DNA of 64,000 nucleotides from JANXVR01 sp034667405. Its GTDB lineage: Bacteria > Actinomycetota > UBA4738 > HRBIN12. Both the position numbers and the translations under genes were made by a program. Each line of letters opens with the position of its first letter. Position 1 is the stretch's first letter. Under the pieces are notes generated by a model. It saw only the letters and a program-made list of their open reading frames with translations, made no database searches and was not told the origin of the DNA. Of this stretch, positions 1-8,714 are shown one piece after another. The stretch is taken from contig JAXDJX010000002.1 of NCBI GenBank assembly GCA_034667405.1, positions 104,807-168,806 on the forward strand. Direction: 5' to 3'.

Positions 1-11
1 CGGCCGTTCAC
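1..11 (-). CDS. start of a downstream gene, probably pbpA (edge fragment)
   Basis: A GTG at 11-9 overlaps the TGA of rodA by four bases (GTGA), the same coupling used throughout this operon. It opens a frame reading M-N-G before leaving the window. In Actinobacteria the gene after rodA is usually pbpA, a class B penicillin-binding transpeptidase whose N-terminus often begins Met-Asn. Only three codons are visible, so the identity rests on gene order alone. Confidence 0.3.
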
Positions 12-1402
12 GCGATCTCCTCGGCCGAAGCCTGCTGCTGCTTCTTCGAGATCCACAGCGGTTCGCGCGGTTTCTTCGGCTCGCGCGTCTCGTGCGGTTC
101 CCTTGACCACGGACCCGCCGACACCCGAACCAAGAGCGCCAGGATCACGAAGTTCGCCACCAGGCTTGATCCGCCGTAGCTCACGAACGGCAAGGTGATG
201 CCGGTGAGCGGGATCAATCGCGTGACCCCCCCGACGATCACGAACGTCTGCAGCGCAACCATCGTGGTAAGTCCGGTCGCCAGGAGCTTGCCGAAGGGGT
301 CGGTTCGTTCGATGGCGACGCGCAGACCGCGGCCGATGATCGCGAGGTACATCAGCAACAGCATCGCGCAGCCGATGAACCCCAGTTCCTCGCCGAACGC
401 GGCGAAGATGAAGTCGGTCCACGAGTAGGGGATGAGGTAGGGGGCACCCTGACCCAGGCCGGTTCCCACCAGTCCGCCGCTCGCCATCGCGAACCACCCT
501 TGTGCGAGCTGTCCGTACCCGATGTCCTGCACATGCTTCGGATCCAGGGCGTGTAGCCAGAACGCCACGCGATCCTGCACGTGCGAGAACAGGATGTAGC
601 CCACGGCCGCGCCGATCGCGAACAGCACCAATCCCAGCAACAGGTAGCCGGGCCGCCCCGTGGCCACCCACAGCATCACGACGAACACACCGAAGAAGAG
701 CAGGGAGGCACCAAGGTCCTTCTCAAGGAAGAGGACGGCGAGCGAGGTGCCCCATGCCAGGATCACCGGCCCCAGGTCCTTCACCCGGGGCAGCCCGAAC
801 CGCCCGACGCCCGAGGACAACAACTCGCGTTTGGCCGAGAGGTAGGACGCCAGGAAGATGACGATGAGCACCTTCCCGAACTCGGCCGGCTGGAAGCTGA
901 GCGGCCCCGCGTGCACCCAGAGCCGCGCGCCGTTGATCTGCAAGCCCACACCCGGAACCACGGGAAGCAGGAGGAGCACGATCCCCGCCAGGCCGAGCGT
1001 GTACGTCAACGCGTCGAGTTGCCGGTCGTCGCGGATGATCAGCAACGTCACCACGAACGCCAGCAACCCGATCATCAGCCACGTGAACTGCGACTGTGCG
1101 ATGTGCGTGAGCGGAGGGTTCGGCGCCTGGATCCGTGCGATCATCGCGAACCCGAGTCCCGAGAGCAGTGCGGCGACCGGAAGCAGGACGGGATCGGCCC
1201 GGCGGGCGGTCTTGCGCACCACCAACCATGCGACGAAGAACCCGGCGACCATGACGCCGCCGTAGACGCCGAGCCCCGTCGGGATCCTGCCTCGCTTGGC
1301 CAGCCCGACCGTGGTGTAGGCGAGCAGCGCGGCGGCCAATGCGAACAGCAGGAGCGCCAATCCCGTCTTGCCCCTGGGCCGGGCGGGGGCCGCGACGCTC
1401 AC
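8..1402 (-). CDS. rodA: SEDS-family peptidoglycan glycosyltransferase RodA/FtsW
   Basis: A 464-residue polytopic membrane protein of the SEDS family, which polymerises lipid II into glycan strands with a partner class B PBP. About ten hydrophobic segments are visible. Family signatures include FQPAEFGKVLIVIFLASY (about residue 170), EKDLGASLLFFG (about 225) and the C-terminal block SWTDFIFAAFGEELGF followed by PFVSYGGSSL. The start is a GTG overlapping the pstP stop by four bases, so the two are translationally coupled. It sits in the classic fhaA-fhaB-pstP-rodA order, which favours RodA over FtsW; the sequence alone does not separate them. Confidence 0.9.
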   Translation of the reverse strand: MSVAAPARPRGKTGLALLLFALAAALLAYTTVGLAKRGRIPTGLGVYGGVMVAGFFVAWLVVRKTARRADPVLLPVAALLSGLGFAMIARIQAPNPPLTHIAQSQFTWLMIGLLAFVVTLLIIRDDRQLDALTYTLGLAGIVLLLLPVVPGVGLQINGARLWVHAGPLSFQPAEFGKVLIVIFLASYLSAKRELLSSGVGRFGLPRVKDLGPVILAWGTSLAVLFLEKDLGASLLFFGVFVVMLWVATGRPGYLLLGLVLFAIGAAVGYILFSHVQDRVAFWLHALDPKHVQDIGYGQLAQGWFAMASGGLVGTGLGQGAPYLIPYSWTDFIFAAFGEELGFIGCAMLLLMYLAIIGRGLRVAIERTDPFGKLLATGLTTMVALQTFVIVGGVTRLIPLTGITLPFVSYGGSSLVANFVILALLVRVSAGPWSREPHETREPKKPREPLWISKKQQQASAEEIA

Positions 1403-2571
1403 GAGGCCGCTCCCGCGGAGGGTGAGGGTGAGTCCGTGGGTCCGGGTCCGCCCTTGACCGATCGTTGCGTCAGCACGTACGTCCGCATCTCCGTGACGAT
1501 GGACTCGGCATCGGTTCGGGAGTTCGCCGTGATGCCGTTCGGCAACTCCTTATAGATGTCGAACGAAGCCACGTCGGCGCCGGAGAGGTCCTTGTATTCG
1601 GTCTGCAGCGTCGAGAGGTGTAGGCCGAGTGGCGAGCCCGGTACCCCTTGGAAGACCGCGACGTAGCCGGAGTCGGAGACCCCCACGTACCACTGCGAGT
1701 GGACGTACGTGCGCACGCCGATCAGCGCAAGCACCAGCACCGCAACCGATATGAGCAGGGCGATCCCGGCCTTCTTGAGGGACCGGGGCGAGGGAGGGGC
1801 GCCGGTGCGCACTCCCGGCGGTGTCCGCGATGCCGTCGCCGTTGCGGTTCCTACGGGTCCGGCAGGATCCTCTCTCTCCCGAACATCAAGCACCACCGCG
1901 GTGATGTTGTCGATGCCGCCCGCGCGGTTGGCCGCCCGGATCAGCCGATCCGCCGCTTGTTGCGCGTCGTCGGTACTCTCGAGGATCGCTTGGATCTGAT
2001 CCTCGGTGACCATGCCGGTCAGGCCGTCGCTGCACAACAGGATCCGGTCGCCCTCCAGGAGCGCGACGGACTGCTCGTCCACGGGAACCTCGGGCTCGGT
2101 GCCGATAGAGCGGGTGACCACGTTGCGGTGCGGGTGCACCTCGGCCTCGGCGCGAGTGATCTCGCCCGCCTTCACCATCCGGTTCACAAGGGTGTGGTCG
2201 TCGGTGAGTTGCCGAAGCGATCCTGCCCGCAGGAGGTACGCGCGGGAGTCGCCGACGTGCGCCAGGTGGAGTCCCTCGCCGTCGACCAGCGCCGCGGTCA
2301 ACGTGGTCCCCATCCCGGCCACGCTCCGATCCTTCGAGGAGCGTTCGAACACCGCGCGGTTGGCCTCGCGAACCTGATCGGCCAGCGTTCCCTCACCGCG
2401 CTGGTGCATCGCCTCGACGGTGTCGAGGGCAAGGTGCGACGCAACCTCGCCGCCGCGGTGCCCTCCCATCCCGTCGGCCACCGCGAACAGCGGGGATTCC
2501 ACCAGGTAGCAGTCCTCGTTGCCCTGACGAACGCGGCCGATGTCTGTCGCGAACCCGGCCAGCACCTTCAT
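1399..2571 (-). CDS. pstP: PP2C-type Ser/Thr protein phosphatase PstP
   Basis: Membrane-anchored PP2C phosphatase, 390 residues, expected to reverse PknA/PknB phosphorylation of division and wall-synthesis proteins. The catalytic domain (about 1-235) shows the metal-binding blocks VADGMGGHRGGE, AHVGDSRAYLL, LLCSDGLTGMV and GGIDNITAVVLDV. A Pro/Thr-rich linker, one membrane segment (IALLISVAVLVLALIGV) and about 105 outer residues follow. The frame stays open to 2766, but the ATG at 2571 is chosen: it overlaps the fhaB stop (ATGA) and gives the family N-terminus MKVLAGFATDIGRVRQGNED. It overlaps rodA by four bases. Confidence 0.93.
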   Translation of the reverse strand: MKVLAGFATDIGRVRQGNEDCYLVESPLFAVADGMGGHRGGEVASHLALDTVEAMHQRGEGTLADQVREANRAVFERSSKDRSVAGMGTTLTAALVDGEGLHLAHVGDSRAYLLRAGSLRQLTDDHTLVNRMVKAGEITRAEAEVHPHRNVVTRSIGTEPEVPVDEQSVALLEGDRILLCSDGLTGMVTEDQIQAILESTDDAQQAADRLIRAANRAGGIDNITAVVLDVREREDPAGPVGTATATASRTPPGVRTGAPPSPRSLKKAGIALLISVAVLVLALIGVRTYVHSQWYVGVSDSGYVAVFQGVPGSPLGLHLSTLQTEYKDLSGADVASFDIYKELPNGITANSRTDAESIVTEMRTYVLTQRSVKGGPGPTDSPSPSAGAAS

Positions 2572-3041
2572 CGCCGAAGCTCCAACACCGTGGTGCCGAT
2601 CCGGATGGAATCGCCCGGTTGCACCATCGCGGGCGCGGCGAGTTTCTGATCGTTCACGAACGTCCCGTTGGTCGAACCCAGGTCCTCGACGTACCACGCA
2701 CCGTTCTTGCCGAACAACCGGGCGTGCTGCTGCGAGGCATACGTGTCCTCGATCTTCAGTTCGCACTCCGGCGCGCGGCCGATGGTCATGCTCGCGGACA
2801 CTTTGACCGCCCGCGGCTTACCGCCCTGCGGCGGATGGACCATGACCATCGAGGGTCCGGCCGGTGTCGCGGGAATCTGTTTGCGTCCATGCCGGTCGGC
2901 GCCCGAGGCCGCGACGTTCGCCTCAACGGTCAGGCCTCGAACCACCCATCGCATCGACCGCCAGATGAACAACACCAGCAACGCGAACAGCCCGTACTTC
3001 AACGCCGAGAGTGCGAACGGGGTGACGCCGGCCGCGATCAC
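2568..3041 (-). CDS. fhaB: FHA-domain membrane protein FhaB/FipA-like
   Basis: 157 residues: a short outer N-terminus, one membrane segment (about 12-28, YGLFALLVLFIWRSMRWVV), a linker, and a C-terminal FHA phosphothreonine-binding domain (about 75-155). The FHA core is visible as TIGRAPECELKIED, SQQHARL and EDLGSTNGTFVN. In Mycobacterium the equivalent FhaB (FipA) is a substrate of the PknA/PknB kinases and links them to division proteins. It starts with GTG directly after the fhaA stop codon and overlaps pstP by four bases, so the four genes form one transcript. Confidence 0.9.
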   Translation of the reverse strand: MIAAGVTPFALSALKYGLFALLVLFIWRSMRWVVRGLTVEANVAASGADRHGRKQIPATPAGPSMVMVHPPQGGKPRAVKVSASMTIGRAPECELKIEDTYASQQHARLFGKNGAWYVEDLGSTNGTFVNDQKLAAPAMVQPGDSIRIGTTVLELRR

Positions 3042-3737
3042 CTACGCCCTCCGGAACTCGATCAGCGTGGTGCCGATGGTGATCTTGTCGCCGTCGTGGA
3101 GCTCGCGCGACTGCACGGTCTCACCATTCAGCTTCGTGCCGTTGGTCGAACCCAGGTCGGTCAGCGTGTAGACGCCGCCCTTGCGTTTGAGCTGGGCGTG
3201 GCGACGCGAGGCTCCCTTGTCGTCGATGACCACGTCACAGTCGGGGAGGCGACCGATCGTTACGGCGTCGCGCCGGACCGGAAGGTTGCGAACTTCGCCG
3301 TCCTCGTGGATGACCAGCTGCGCCCCGGCCGCGTCCGCATCGGCCTCGGCGGCGGCCGGTTCCTCGGCGCCCTCCACCAAGGCTCCGACACACGTGAGAT
3401 CCCCCCGCTTGTACGAGGGATCCACGAAGAACTCCACCTGGGGCGGCCCCATCAGGTCCCAGCCCCGTTCGGCGGCGTTGTCTACCACCACCTGCCGCAG
3501 TTCCTTCGCGAGCGCGGCCTCGGCTTGTTCGAAGCGAGCGCCATCTTCTTCGGACAGGAAGAATTCGAAACGGTTCGGGGCCCAGATCTCGCTGACGCCG
3601 ACGCTCTTGCCGGCCTCCATCTCTTTGAGGAGGCGTTTCGCGAGTTCGACGGGCTGAAGCCCGGAACGGAACGTCTTGGAAAAGAGGCCCTCTACCAGGC
3701 CCCCTAAGCGGCGTTCGAATTCACGAAGGATGGTCAC
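3042..3737 (-). CDS. fhaA: FhaA-like protein: DUF3662 plus FHA domain
   Basis: Cytosolic adaptor of 231 residues. The N-terminal DUF3662 domain (about 1-115, beginning ILREFERRLGGLVEGLFSKTF) is followed by a short acidic linker and a C-terminal FHA domain with TIGRLPDCDVVIDD, SRRHAQL and TDLGSTNGTKLNGE. It is much shorter than mycobacterial FhaA (over 500 residues) because the long central linker is absent. In mycobacteria FhaA binds phosphorylated MviN/MurJ-type proteins and modulates wall synthesis. It starts with GTG and is the first gene of the operon. Confidence 0.9.
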   Translation of the reverse strand: MTILREFERRLGGLVEGLFSKTFRSGLQPVELAKRLLKEMEAGKSVGVSEIWAPNRFEFFLSEEDGARFEQAEAALAKELRQVVVDNAAERGWDLMGPPQVEFFVDPSYKRGDLTCVGALVEGAEEPAAAEADADAAGAQLVIHEDGEVRNLPVRRDAVTIGRLPDCDVVIDDKGASRRHAQLKRKGGVYTLTDLGSTNGTKLNGETVQSRELHDGDKITIGTTLIEFRRA

Positions 3738-4086
3738 GGCGTGCGGTTACGAGGGCGCCGGTCGGGTGCGCCCACCCATCGCCGTATCCTACTCCGCGAC
3801 TTGTTGCGGATCCGTTGCGGTGGTCGACACCTGCGTGCGGTCGCCGACGTGCTCGCCACCGCGTGGCGTCTCCCAGAGTGGGCTCGCGAAACCGTAGCGT
3901 TCCTCCGCCGGCATCCGCTTCCAGCGCATCTCCCAGTAGGTGCGCCGCGCGAACACCAGGATCAGGACCGCGGTACACGTTCACAGCGCCGCGAACCCTG
4001 CCGTCACCAAGCGACAGCGGCCAGATGGTGGGTTCGCACGTCACCCCGTGAGGGCACAGAGCACTGTTACCATTCGAACTCCACTC
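3738..4086. promoter_or_regulatory. upstream region of the fhaA operon and of tRNA-Leu
   Basis: This 349-bp gap holds no convincing gene. On the minus strand TAGGAT (3791-3786) would place an fhaA transcription start about 42 nt before the GTG. On the plus strand TACCAT (4068-4073) lies 13 nt before the tRNA-Leu. Neither has a strong -35 box. Long open frames crossing the region lack coding character. Confidence 0.4.
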
Positions 4087-4173
<87 letters not shown>

Positions 4174-4211
4174 CCTCTGACATAACCCTGACGGAGTCTG
4201 ACTGCTCCGTC

Positions 4212-5297
4212 TCAGCAGCTGACGACGGTTGGGGCCGGAGGATCGTCGGGATCGTTGGGACTGATCTCACCGGCCCATGTGGTACAGGCCCTGACGTTCC
4301 CATCGTCACCGAAGACCCCGCCGCCGGCGACGCCCGCCTTGTTACTCCGTACCGACGCGATGCCATCCAACGTGAGGCCGCCGTGAGAGGTGTCGATGCC
4401 ACCACCGTCTCTCCGAGCCGTGTTCCGGCTTACCACGGCCTGGCCGTTCATCTTCAATACTCCCGCGTTGAGGATCCCCCCGCCGCTAACGTCCGAATGG
4501 TTCCCGCTCACCGATGCGGAGTCGTTGAGGGTCACGTGACCGAAAGCGAAGATACCCCCGCCAAGACCACCCGCTCTGTTGCCACTCACCGTTGAGGTGT
4601 CGTTCAGTCGGAGGGCGCCGGCGCCCATGGCGATCCCGCCTCCCGAAGCGCGGGCAGTGTTGTTCCGCACCGATGAAGCGTCGTTCAAGATGACGGCGTT
4701 GCGGCCGTTGTAGATCCCGCCCCCATAGTGGTCCGAGTGGTTTCCGATCACCACGGTGGAGCCCTCCAACGTGAGGTGACCGCCGTTGAGGATCCCGCCG
4801 CCGTAGGAGTTCGAGATGTTCCCGGCCACGGTGGCGTTGGAGAGCGAAAGAGTCCCGCGGTTCTCGATCCCGCCAGGCGCCGCGTTGTCCCCGGGCCATG
4901 TATGGCCATGCGTCACCCGGAGGCGCACGAGCGATACCTCTGAGGAGAGGGGGCCGATCCTGAGGACTGTGCCGTCGTCACCACCACTCAGCGTGGGGAT
5001 CGGATGTGCGGCGGTTGGTTTCCCGAGCAGGATCAGGTCTTTCACGATGCTGAAGTTCCCGGTGCACAGACCGCGGATCCGAAGGCTCGTCCCGGGGGTG
5101 GCGGCGTCTATCGCACGCTGCAGGTTCGCTCCCGCGCCGGCGGAGGTGTGACCGTTGCGGAGGTTCGTCACTTGGCACGGCGGCGTGGTCGCGCTCGCCT
5201 CCGGTTGAGAGACAACGGACGTCCCCGCGGCAAGGATGATGGCGGCAACGATCCACCAACGTCTGCGCTCGCTCACTCTGGGATCCACTCCATACAT
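4212..5297 (-). CDS. secreted right-handed beta-helix repeat protein
   Basis: 361 residues with a signal peptide: basic start, hydrophobic WWIVAAIILAAGTSVVS, likely cleavage after EASA. The body is built of about seven imperfect repeats of 27-30 residues (about 140-340), each centred on a GGGI/GGGV turn: YGGGILNGG, YGGGIYNGR, SGGGIAMGA, LGGGIFAFG, SGGGILNAG, DGGGIDTSH, AGGGVFGDD. This periodicity is typical of polymorphic-repeat or pectate-lyase-like parallel beta-helices. The only cysteines are near the two ends. It is probably a cell-surface or secreted binding protein. No catalytic motif or wall anchor was recognised, so substrate and role are unknown. Confidence 0.75.
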   Translation of the reverse strand: MYGVDPRVSERRRWWIVAAIILAAGTSVVSQPEASATTPPCQVTNLRNGHTSAGAGANLQRAIDAATPGTSLRIRGLCTGNFSIVKDLILLGKPTAAHPIPTLSGGDDGTVLRIGPLSSEVSLVRLRVTHGHTWPGDNAAPGGIENRGTLSLSNATVAGNISNSYGGGILNGGHLTLEGSTVVIGNHSDHYGGGIYNGRNAVILNDASSVRNNTARASGGGIAMGAGALRLNDTSTVSGNRAGGLGGGIFAFGHVTLNDSASVSGNHSDVSGGGILNAGVLKMNGQAVVSRNTARRDGGGIDTSHGGLTLDGIASVRSNKAGVAGGGVFGDDGNVRACTTWAGEISPNDPDDPPAPTVVSC

Positions 5298-5452
5298 GAC
5301 GACGATGTCTTCGGCCTCGGTCGAGTCTGTTCCACGAACTAGATGGGGTCAATCGTTGGGGCTGTCTTGATGGCTGGCAGCGTCGTCGACAGGTCGCGGA
5401 GTTCTGTAAGGATGCGACGGGCCACCTGTCTGCCCCCGGTTAGAAATGGGGA

Positions 5453-6073
5453 ATGGAGACGGTAGTGACAACGGAATTGAGTGAATACACCGCCCAAGAG
5501 CAGGCAGTGAGCGAACTCTTCCACCTGGAGCTTCCATCTGCGCTGGCGAAGGCGAAGTCGATCTCGCCGTACGCGGAGGCAGAGGTACATTTCGCCACGC
5601 AGCGATTCAGAACAGCGATCAAGCGGACGATCGACGCCAACGAAGCAGATCCGGAATCCCCACTCGTGCGCATGATGGTTGCTTTCTGCCTCGGCCAACC
5701 CGACATCCCGGAAAGGAGCCCCGAAACGAGGTTACGGTCCATCGTTCACGAGTGGCCGAGCCTGCGAAGGCCGAAGCTGTATCTGGCCATGATCCTTTCG
5801 ACGATCCCGATTCAACGCGGGGCGGCGTTGGACCTGTACAGGGAGCACCTGCGGCAGGAGCCAGGCGATCTCCAAGCGCTGCTGGGAGTTTCCGCAACGT
5901 TGTTGATGCTCGGAGATCGCGAGCAGGCGGCTGCGGCTGCGATGGAGCTCTGGGAGGCGGCCCCCACCTGGCGTTGGGCGTGTGCGGCCCTCAGATTGCT
6001 GCTGAAGCTCGCCGCTACCGACTTTCAGCCGCAGCCTGGCGACGATTCAGCCAGGGGAAAGGCTTGGCGATGA
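5453..6073 (+). CDS. hypothetical TPR-like protein
   Basis: 206 residues, no signal peptide or membrane segment. The composition is helical and alanine/leucine-rich, and paired helices such as GAALDLYREHLRQEPGDLQALLGVSATLLMLGDREQAAAAAMELWEAAP (about 123-171) resemble tetratricopeptide repeats, suggesting a scaffold. A weak -10-like TAGAAA ends six bases before the ATG, as in a leaderless start. Its TGA overlaps the ATG of a small downstream frame. I do not recognise the family. It lies in the accessory-looking 4.2-7 kb patch. Confidence 0.55.
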   Translation: METVVTTELSEYTAQEQAVSELFHLELPSALAKAKSISPYAEAEVHFATQRFRTAIKRTIDANEADPESPLVRMMVAFCLGQPDIPERSPETRLRSIVHEWPSLRRPKLYLAMILSTIPIQRGAALDLYREHLRQEPGDLQALLGVSATLLMLGDREQAAAAAMELWEAAPTWRWACAALRLLLKLAATDFQPQPGDDSARGKAWR

Positions 6074-6366
6074 GGTTCGCGCCGCCCCTTGCGCTGATGC
6101 AGGTATACGGCCCTTCCTTCTTAGGCCTCGTGACGTTTCTCGTCTGCCTCGCGATCATCTCGATCGGGAGTCCGGCTGTCTGGGTGTGGGGACCAATCGC
6201 GGGGCAACCCTCCTCCTCTTCCAGTTCGCTGTGCGCAATGGGGGGGATTTCGGACGGGCGTTGCGAGCCTGGTCGAGCAGAAGGTTCAAGGCGGCGTATC
6301 TGTCTGAGACTCCGTCTCCTTGACAACATTGAAATAACCAGCGTGATCGAAAATCGTGAACGTTAG
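6070..6366 (+). CDS. possible small membrane protein
   Basis: A 98-codon frame whose ATG overlaps the preceding stop (ATGA), suggesting translational coupling. Residues about 14-45 form one or two hydrophobic segments (FLGLVTFLVCLAIISIGSP). The part beyond residue 46 is serine- and then arginine-rich and looks non-coding, so the gene may be frameshifted or shorter than drawn. No family was recognised. Confidence 0.3.
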   Translation: MRFAPPLALMQVYGPSFLGLVTFLVCLAIISIGSPAVWVWGPIAGQPSSSSSSLCAMGGISDGRCEPGRAEGSRRRICLRLRLLDNIEITSVIENRER

Positions 6367-6383
6367 CCGGTAGGGTGGTTTCC

Positions 6384-6653
6384 ATGACTACGCGCGAGGA
6401 TCTGGAGACCCTTTCGTCGCGTCAGCTGCGAGAGCAGGCCCTGCAGTTGGCGAAGACCGACCGAGACATCGACTGGCTCTGGAGTCTGCTCGGTTCCATT
6501 CCCGCTACGGAGGGGCAGCTCGGTGACCTGGAGGGTTCCGGGCTCGACATCGTGAGCCTCATCTCGGGGATCAACGGCTACATCAGGGTCGACCGGTCGT
6601 TGGATGAGACGCTCCGCCCCCGCACCGTCGACTACCTCCTTGAACACCTCTAA
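6384..6653 (+). CDS. small conserved-looking hypothetical protein
   Basis: 89 residues, soluble, acidic and helical (MTTREDLETLSSRQLREQAL onward), without cysteines or recognisable motifs. The ATG at 6384 is preferred over in-frame GTG codons at 6375 and 6378: TAGGGT (6371-6376) lies seven bases before it, the leaderless spacing seen at many genes here. Function unknown. Confidence 0.6.
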   Translation: MTTREDLETLSSRQLREQALQLAKTDRDIDWLWSLLGSIPATEGQLGDLEGSGLDIVSLISGINGYIRVDRSLDETLRPRTVDYLLEHL

Positions 6654-6754
6654 CGAGCGCGCCGGCTGCGGCTCGATCTCATGCGCTGGAGCAAGAGGCG
6701 CTTGACCTTTTCGCGGTCATCGGAACGGGCGACGGTACGAGGGGCTGGATGAGG

Positions 6755-7057
6755 TTATTTCGCTAGGAGGGACGCCGCTGCATAGCTCCCAACGACTGCC
6801 ACAAGGCTCATGCCGGTCACAACGGTAGAGATCCTCTTCGCCTTGGGGGAAACCGTTCGCCTCATGAAGAGAACGCCGGATGTTGCGAACCCCAGCGCGG
6901 CCAGCACCAGGGAGGCGGTGAGGAGGCGAGGCGAGGAGTCGCCGAACGGCTCGTTCCGTAGTACCCAGCTCCAATAGGCGAGGAGAGATGAAACCGAACA
7001 TCCGATGATGGCCACGGCTGCACCGAACCATCGTCGTCCAGGGGAAACTTCGCTCAT
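6755..7057 (-). CDS. small three-helix membrane protein
   Basis: 100 residues with three hydrophobic segments (about 10-32, 43-64 and 78-98) and a basic loop RRTVSPKAKR. The start at 7057 (MSEVSPGRRW) is chosen over an upstream extension to 7285 because the extra N-terminus has non-coding composition. A GAGAGG Shine-Dalgarno precedes this ATG, with a TAGAAT -10 candidate further upstream. Function unknown. Confidence 0.6.
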   Translation of the reverse strand: MSEVSPGRRWFGAAVAIIGCSVSSLLAYWSWVLRNEPFGDSSPRLLTASLVLAALGFATSGVLFMRRTVSPKAKRISTVVTGMSLVAVVGSYAAASLLAK

Positions 7058-7165
7058 CCGAGCCTCTCGATGTCGGTGTTCGCGAGATTCTATGTCGCGA
7101 GCTGGCGGTGACCGTGTCTTTTCAGTGAACGGCGTAGTCTTTCCTCTCCCGACCACGGAGACGTT

Positions 7166-7717
7166 ATGCCCGCCAACCTGTTCGGACTGCCGACCCACAT
7201 CCTGTTGCTGCATGTCGTGATCGTCCTGTTGCCGATCAGCGCCATCGCGACCGTCTTCGTGGTCCTTTCGGGACGGTTCCGCCATCGCTGGGGTGTGTCG
7301 GTCGTCCTCTTCACGTTCGTCACCACGCTGTTCGTTCCATTGACCACGCAGTCAGGCGAGTCCCTCGCCGACCGGCTGCCCGAGGTGCCGGCGATCGAGC
7401 ATCACGCGGAGATCGGACAGCAACTCCTGGTGTGGGCGGCCGTCTTCGGGCTCTGCCTGGTAGCGGTCGTCGCGCTCGATCTGGTCCGGCGCGTGTCGCT
7501 GTCGGCCGACGAGCTGACGACGTCCGAGTCTTGGGTTCGGAACCACCTCCCCTCCACGTGGTACCGCTCGAGCCCCGGCTGGGCGGATCCCGCCGTACGG
7601 ATCTTCCAGGTGCTCGCCCTGCTCACTGCGATCGCGGTGGTGTTCATGGTGATCCGCGCCGGCCACTCGGGCGCGCAGGCGGTGTGGTCGCATTACCGCA
7701 ACCTCAAGCCCGCCTAG
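7166..7717 (+). CDS. DUF2231-like membrane protein
   Basis: 183 residues with four predicted membrane helices. The start GLPTHILLLHVVIVLLPI and the later HHAEIGQQLL, with histidines inside or at the edge of helices, match DUF2231 proteins, a cytochrome b561-like fold of unknown function that may bind haem. A GGAG sequence precedes the ATG and TAGTCT upstream could be the -10. It stands alone before the nitroreductase gene. Confidence 0.7.
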   Translation: MPANLFGLPTHILLLHVVIVLLPISAIATVFVVLSGRFRHRWGVSVVLFTFVTTLFVPLTTQSGESLADRLPEVPAIEHHAEIGQQLLVWAAVFGLCLVAVVALDLVRRVSLSADELTTSESWVRNHLPSTWYRSSPGWADPAVRIFQVLALLTAIAVVFMVIRAGHSGAQAVWSHYRNLKPA

Positions 7718-7758
7718 TAATAGGGTGCAGCTCTCCGCACGACCAAGAAAGGAACTAG

Positions 7759-8274
7759 ATGGAAACGTGGGATGCGATCCGAGCGCGGCGGAACGTCCGC
7801 GATTTCACCGACCGTGAGATCGCGCCGGGGGATCTGGACAGGATCCTCGAGGCGGCCCGACGCGCGCCGTCGTCGATGAACGATCAACCGTGGGACTTCG
7901 TCGTCGTGACGGATCGTCCTCGGCTGGTCGAGCTGGCGAAGGTGTGGCAGTACGGCGAGCACCTCGCCGGCGCGGCCGCGGCGATCGCGTTCGTTGCGGC
8001 TGCATCCGGTGACCCCGAACAGCGCGAGATGGTTCAGTTCGACATGGGCCAGGCGAACATGAGCGTCATGCTCGCCGCCGCCGACCTGGGCATCGGGAGC
8101 TGCCACTCGGCGGTGGGCGATCAGGACCTGGTGCGCGAGGTCCTCGGCGTGCCCGCCGACCGCGAATGCATCCTGCTGCTCTCACTCGGGTACCCATCGG
8201 ACCGGCCGCTGGAGCCGGTCAAGGAGCCGGGCCGTCGGCCGTTCGACGATGTGGTGCACCGCGACCACTGGTAG
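7759..8274 (+). CDS. nitroreductase-family FMN oxidoreductase
   Basis: 171 residues of the nitroreductase fold: an FMN-dependent NAD(P)H oxidoreductase, usually a homodimer. The N-terminus IRARRNVRDFTDREI and the block ARRAPSSMNDQPWDFVVV are the usual FMN-phosphate and ring contacts; AAADLGIGSCHSAV and LSLGYPSDRP form the C-terminal cofactor and dimer elements. It is near the short end for the family but appears complete. The substrate cannot be inferred. A GAAAGGA Shine-Dalgarno precedes the ATG and TAGGGT (7721-7726) is a good -10. Confidence 0.88.
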   Translation: METWDAIRARRNVRDFTDREIAPGDLDRILEAARRAPSSMNDQPWDFVVVTDRPRLVELAKVWQYGEHLAGAAAAIAFVAAASGDPEQREMVQFDMGQANMSVMLAAADLGIGSCHSAVGDQDLVREVLGVPADRECILLLSLGYPSDRPLEPVKEPGRRPFDDVVHRDHW

Positions 8275-8339
8275 GCGAGAGGACTAGACTCCGGCCTCCA
8301 GGCCACGGCGGCCCGGATCACGTCCGAAGGGAGCTCATC

Positions 8340-8702
8340 ATGGCCAATCCGGTGACGCATTTCGAGATCCACGGCCGGGACGCGAAGAAGACGCGGGACT
8401 TCTACGCGTCGCTGTTCGGCTGGGAGATCGATGCCAACAACCCCATGGACTACGGGATGGTGAGTGCGCAGGGCGGCCAGGGGATCGGCGGCGGCATCGC
8501 GGCGGCACAAGCCGAGCCCATGGTGACGATCTACGTGGACGTTGCGGATCTCGATGCGACCCTCAAGCAGGCTGAGGAGCTCGGCGGAAAGACGATCATG
8601 CCGGCGACTCCGGTTCCCGGTGGCCCGAAGCTCGCCCAGTTCGCCGACCCCGACGGCAACCTCATCGGCCTCACCGAGGCCGGCTCGATGCCGACGTCCT
8701 AG
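8340..8702 (+). CDS. VOC-superfamily (glyoxalase-like) protein
   Basis: 120 residues forming two beta-alpha-beta-beta-beta half-domains of the vicinal-oxygen-chelate fold. Visible are THFEIHGRDAKKTRDFYASLFGW, YVDVADLDATLKQAEELGG and the terminal FADPDGNLIGL with the usual C-terminal metal or active-site region. The start at 8340 follows a GAAGGGAG Shine-Dalgarno; TAGACT (8285-8290) is a probable -10. Single-domain members are often dimeric lyases, dioxygenases or antibiotic-binding proteins; nothing indicates which. Confidence 0.85.
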   Translation: MANPVTHFEIHGRDAKKTRDFYASLFGWEIDANNPMDYGMVSAQGGQGIGGGIAAAQAEPMVTIYVDVADLDATLKQAEELGGKTIMPATPVPGGPKLAQFADPDGNLIGLTEAGSMPTS

Positions 8703-8714
8703 GCGTCGGACTCG

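Noticed and set aside
581..3707. Long plus-strand open frames opposite rodA, pstP and the fha genes
   Set aside because: They are antisense to well-supported genes, rich in Arg/Pro/Gly/His and lacking motifs, as expected from high third-position GC.
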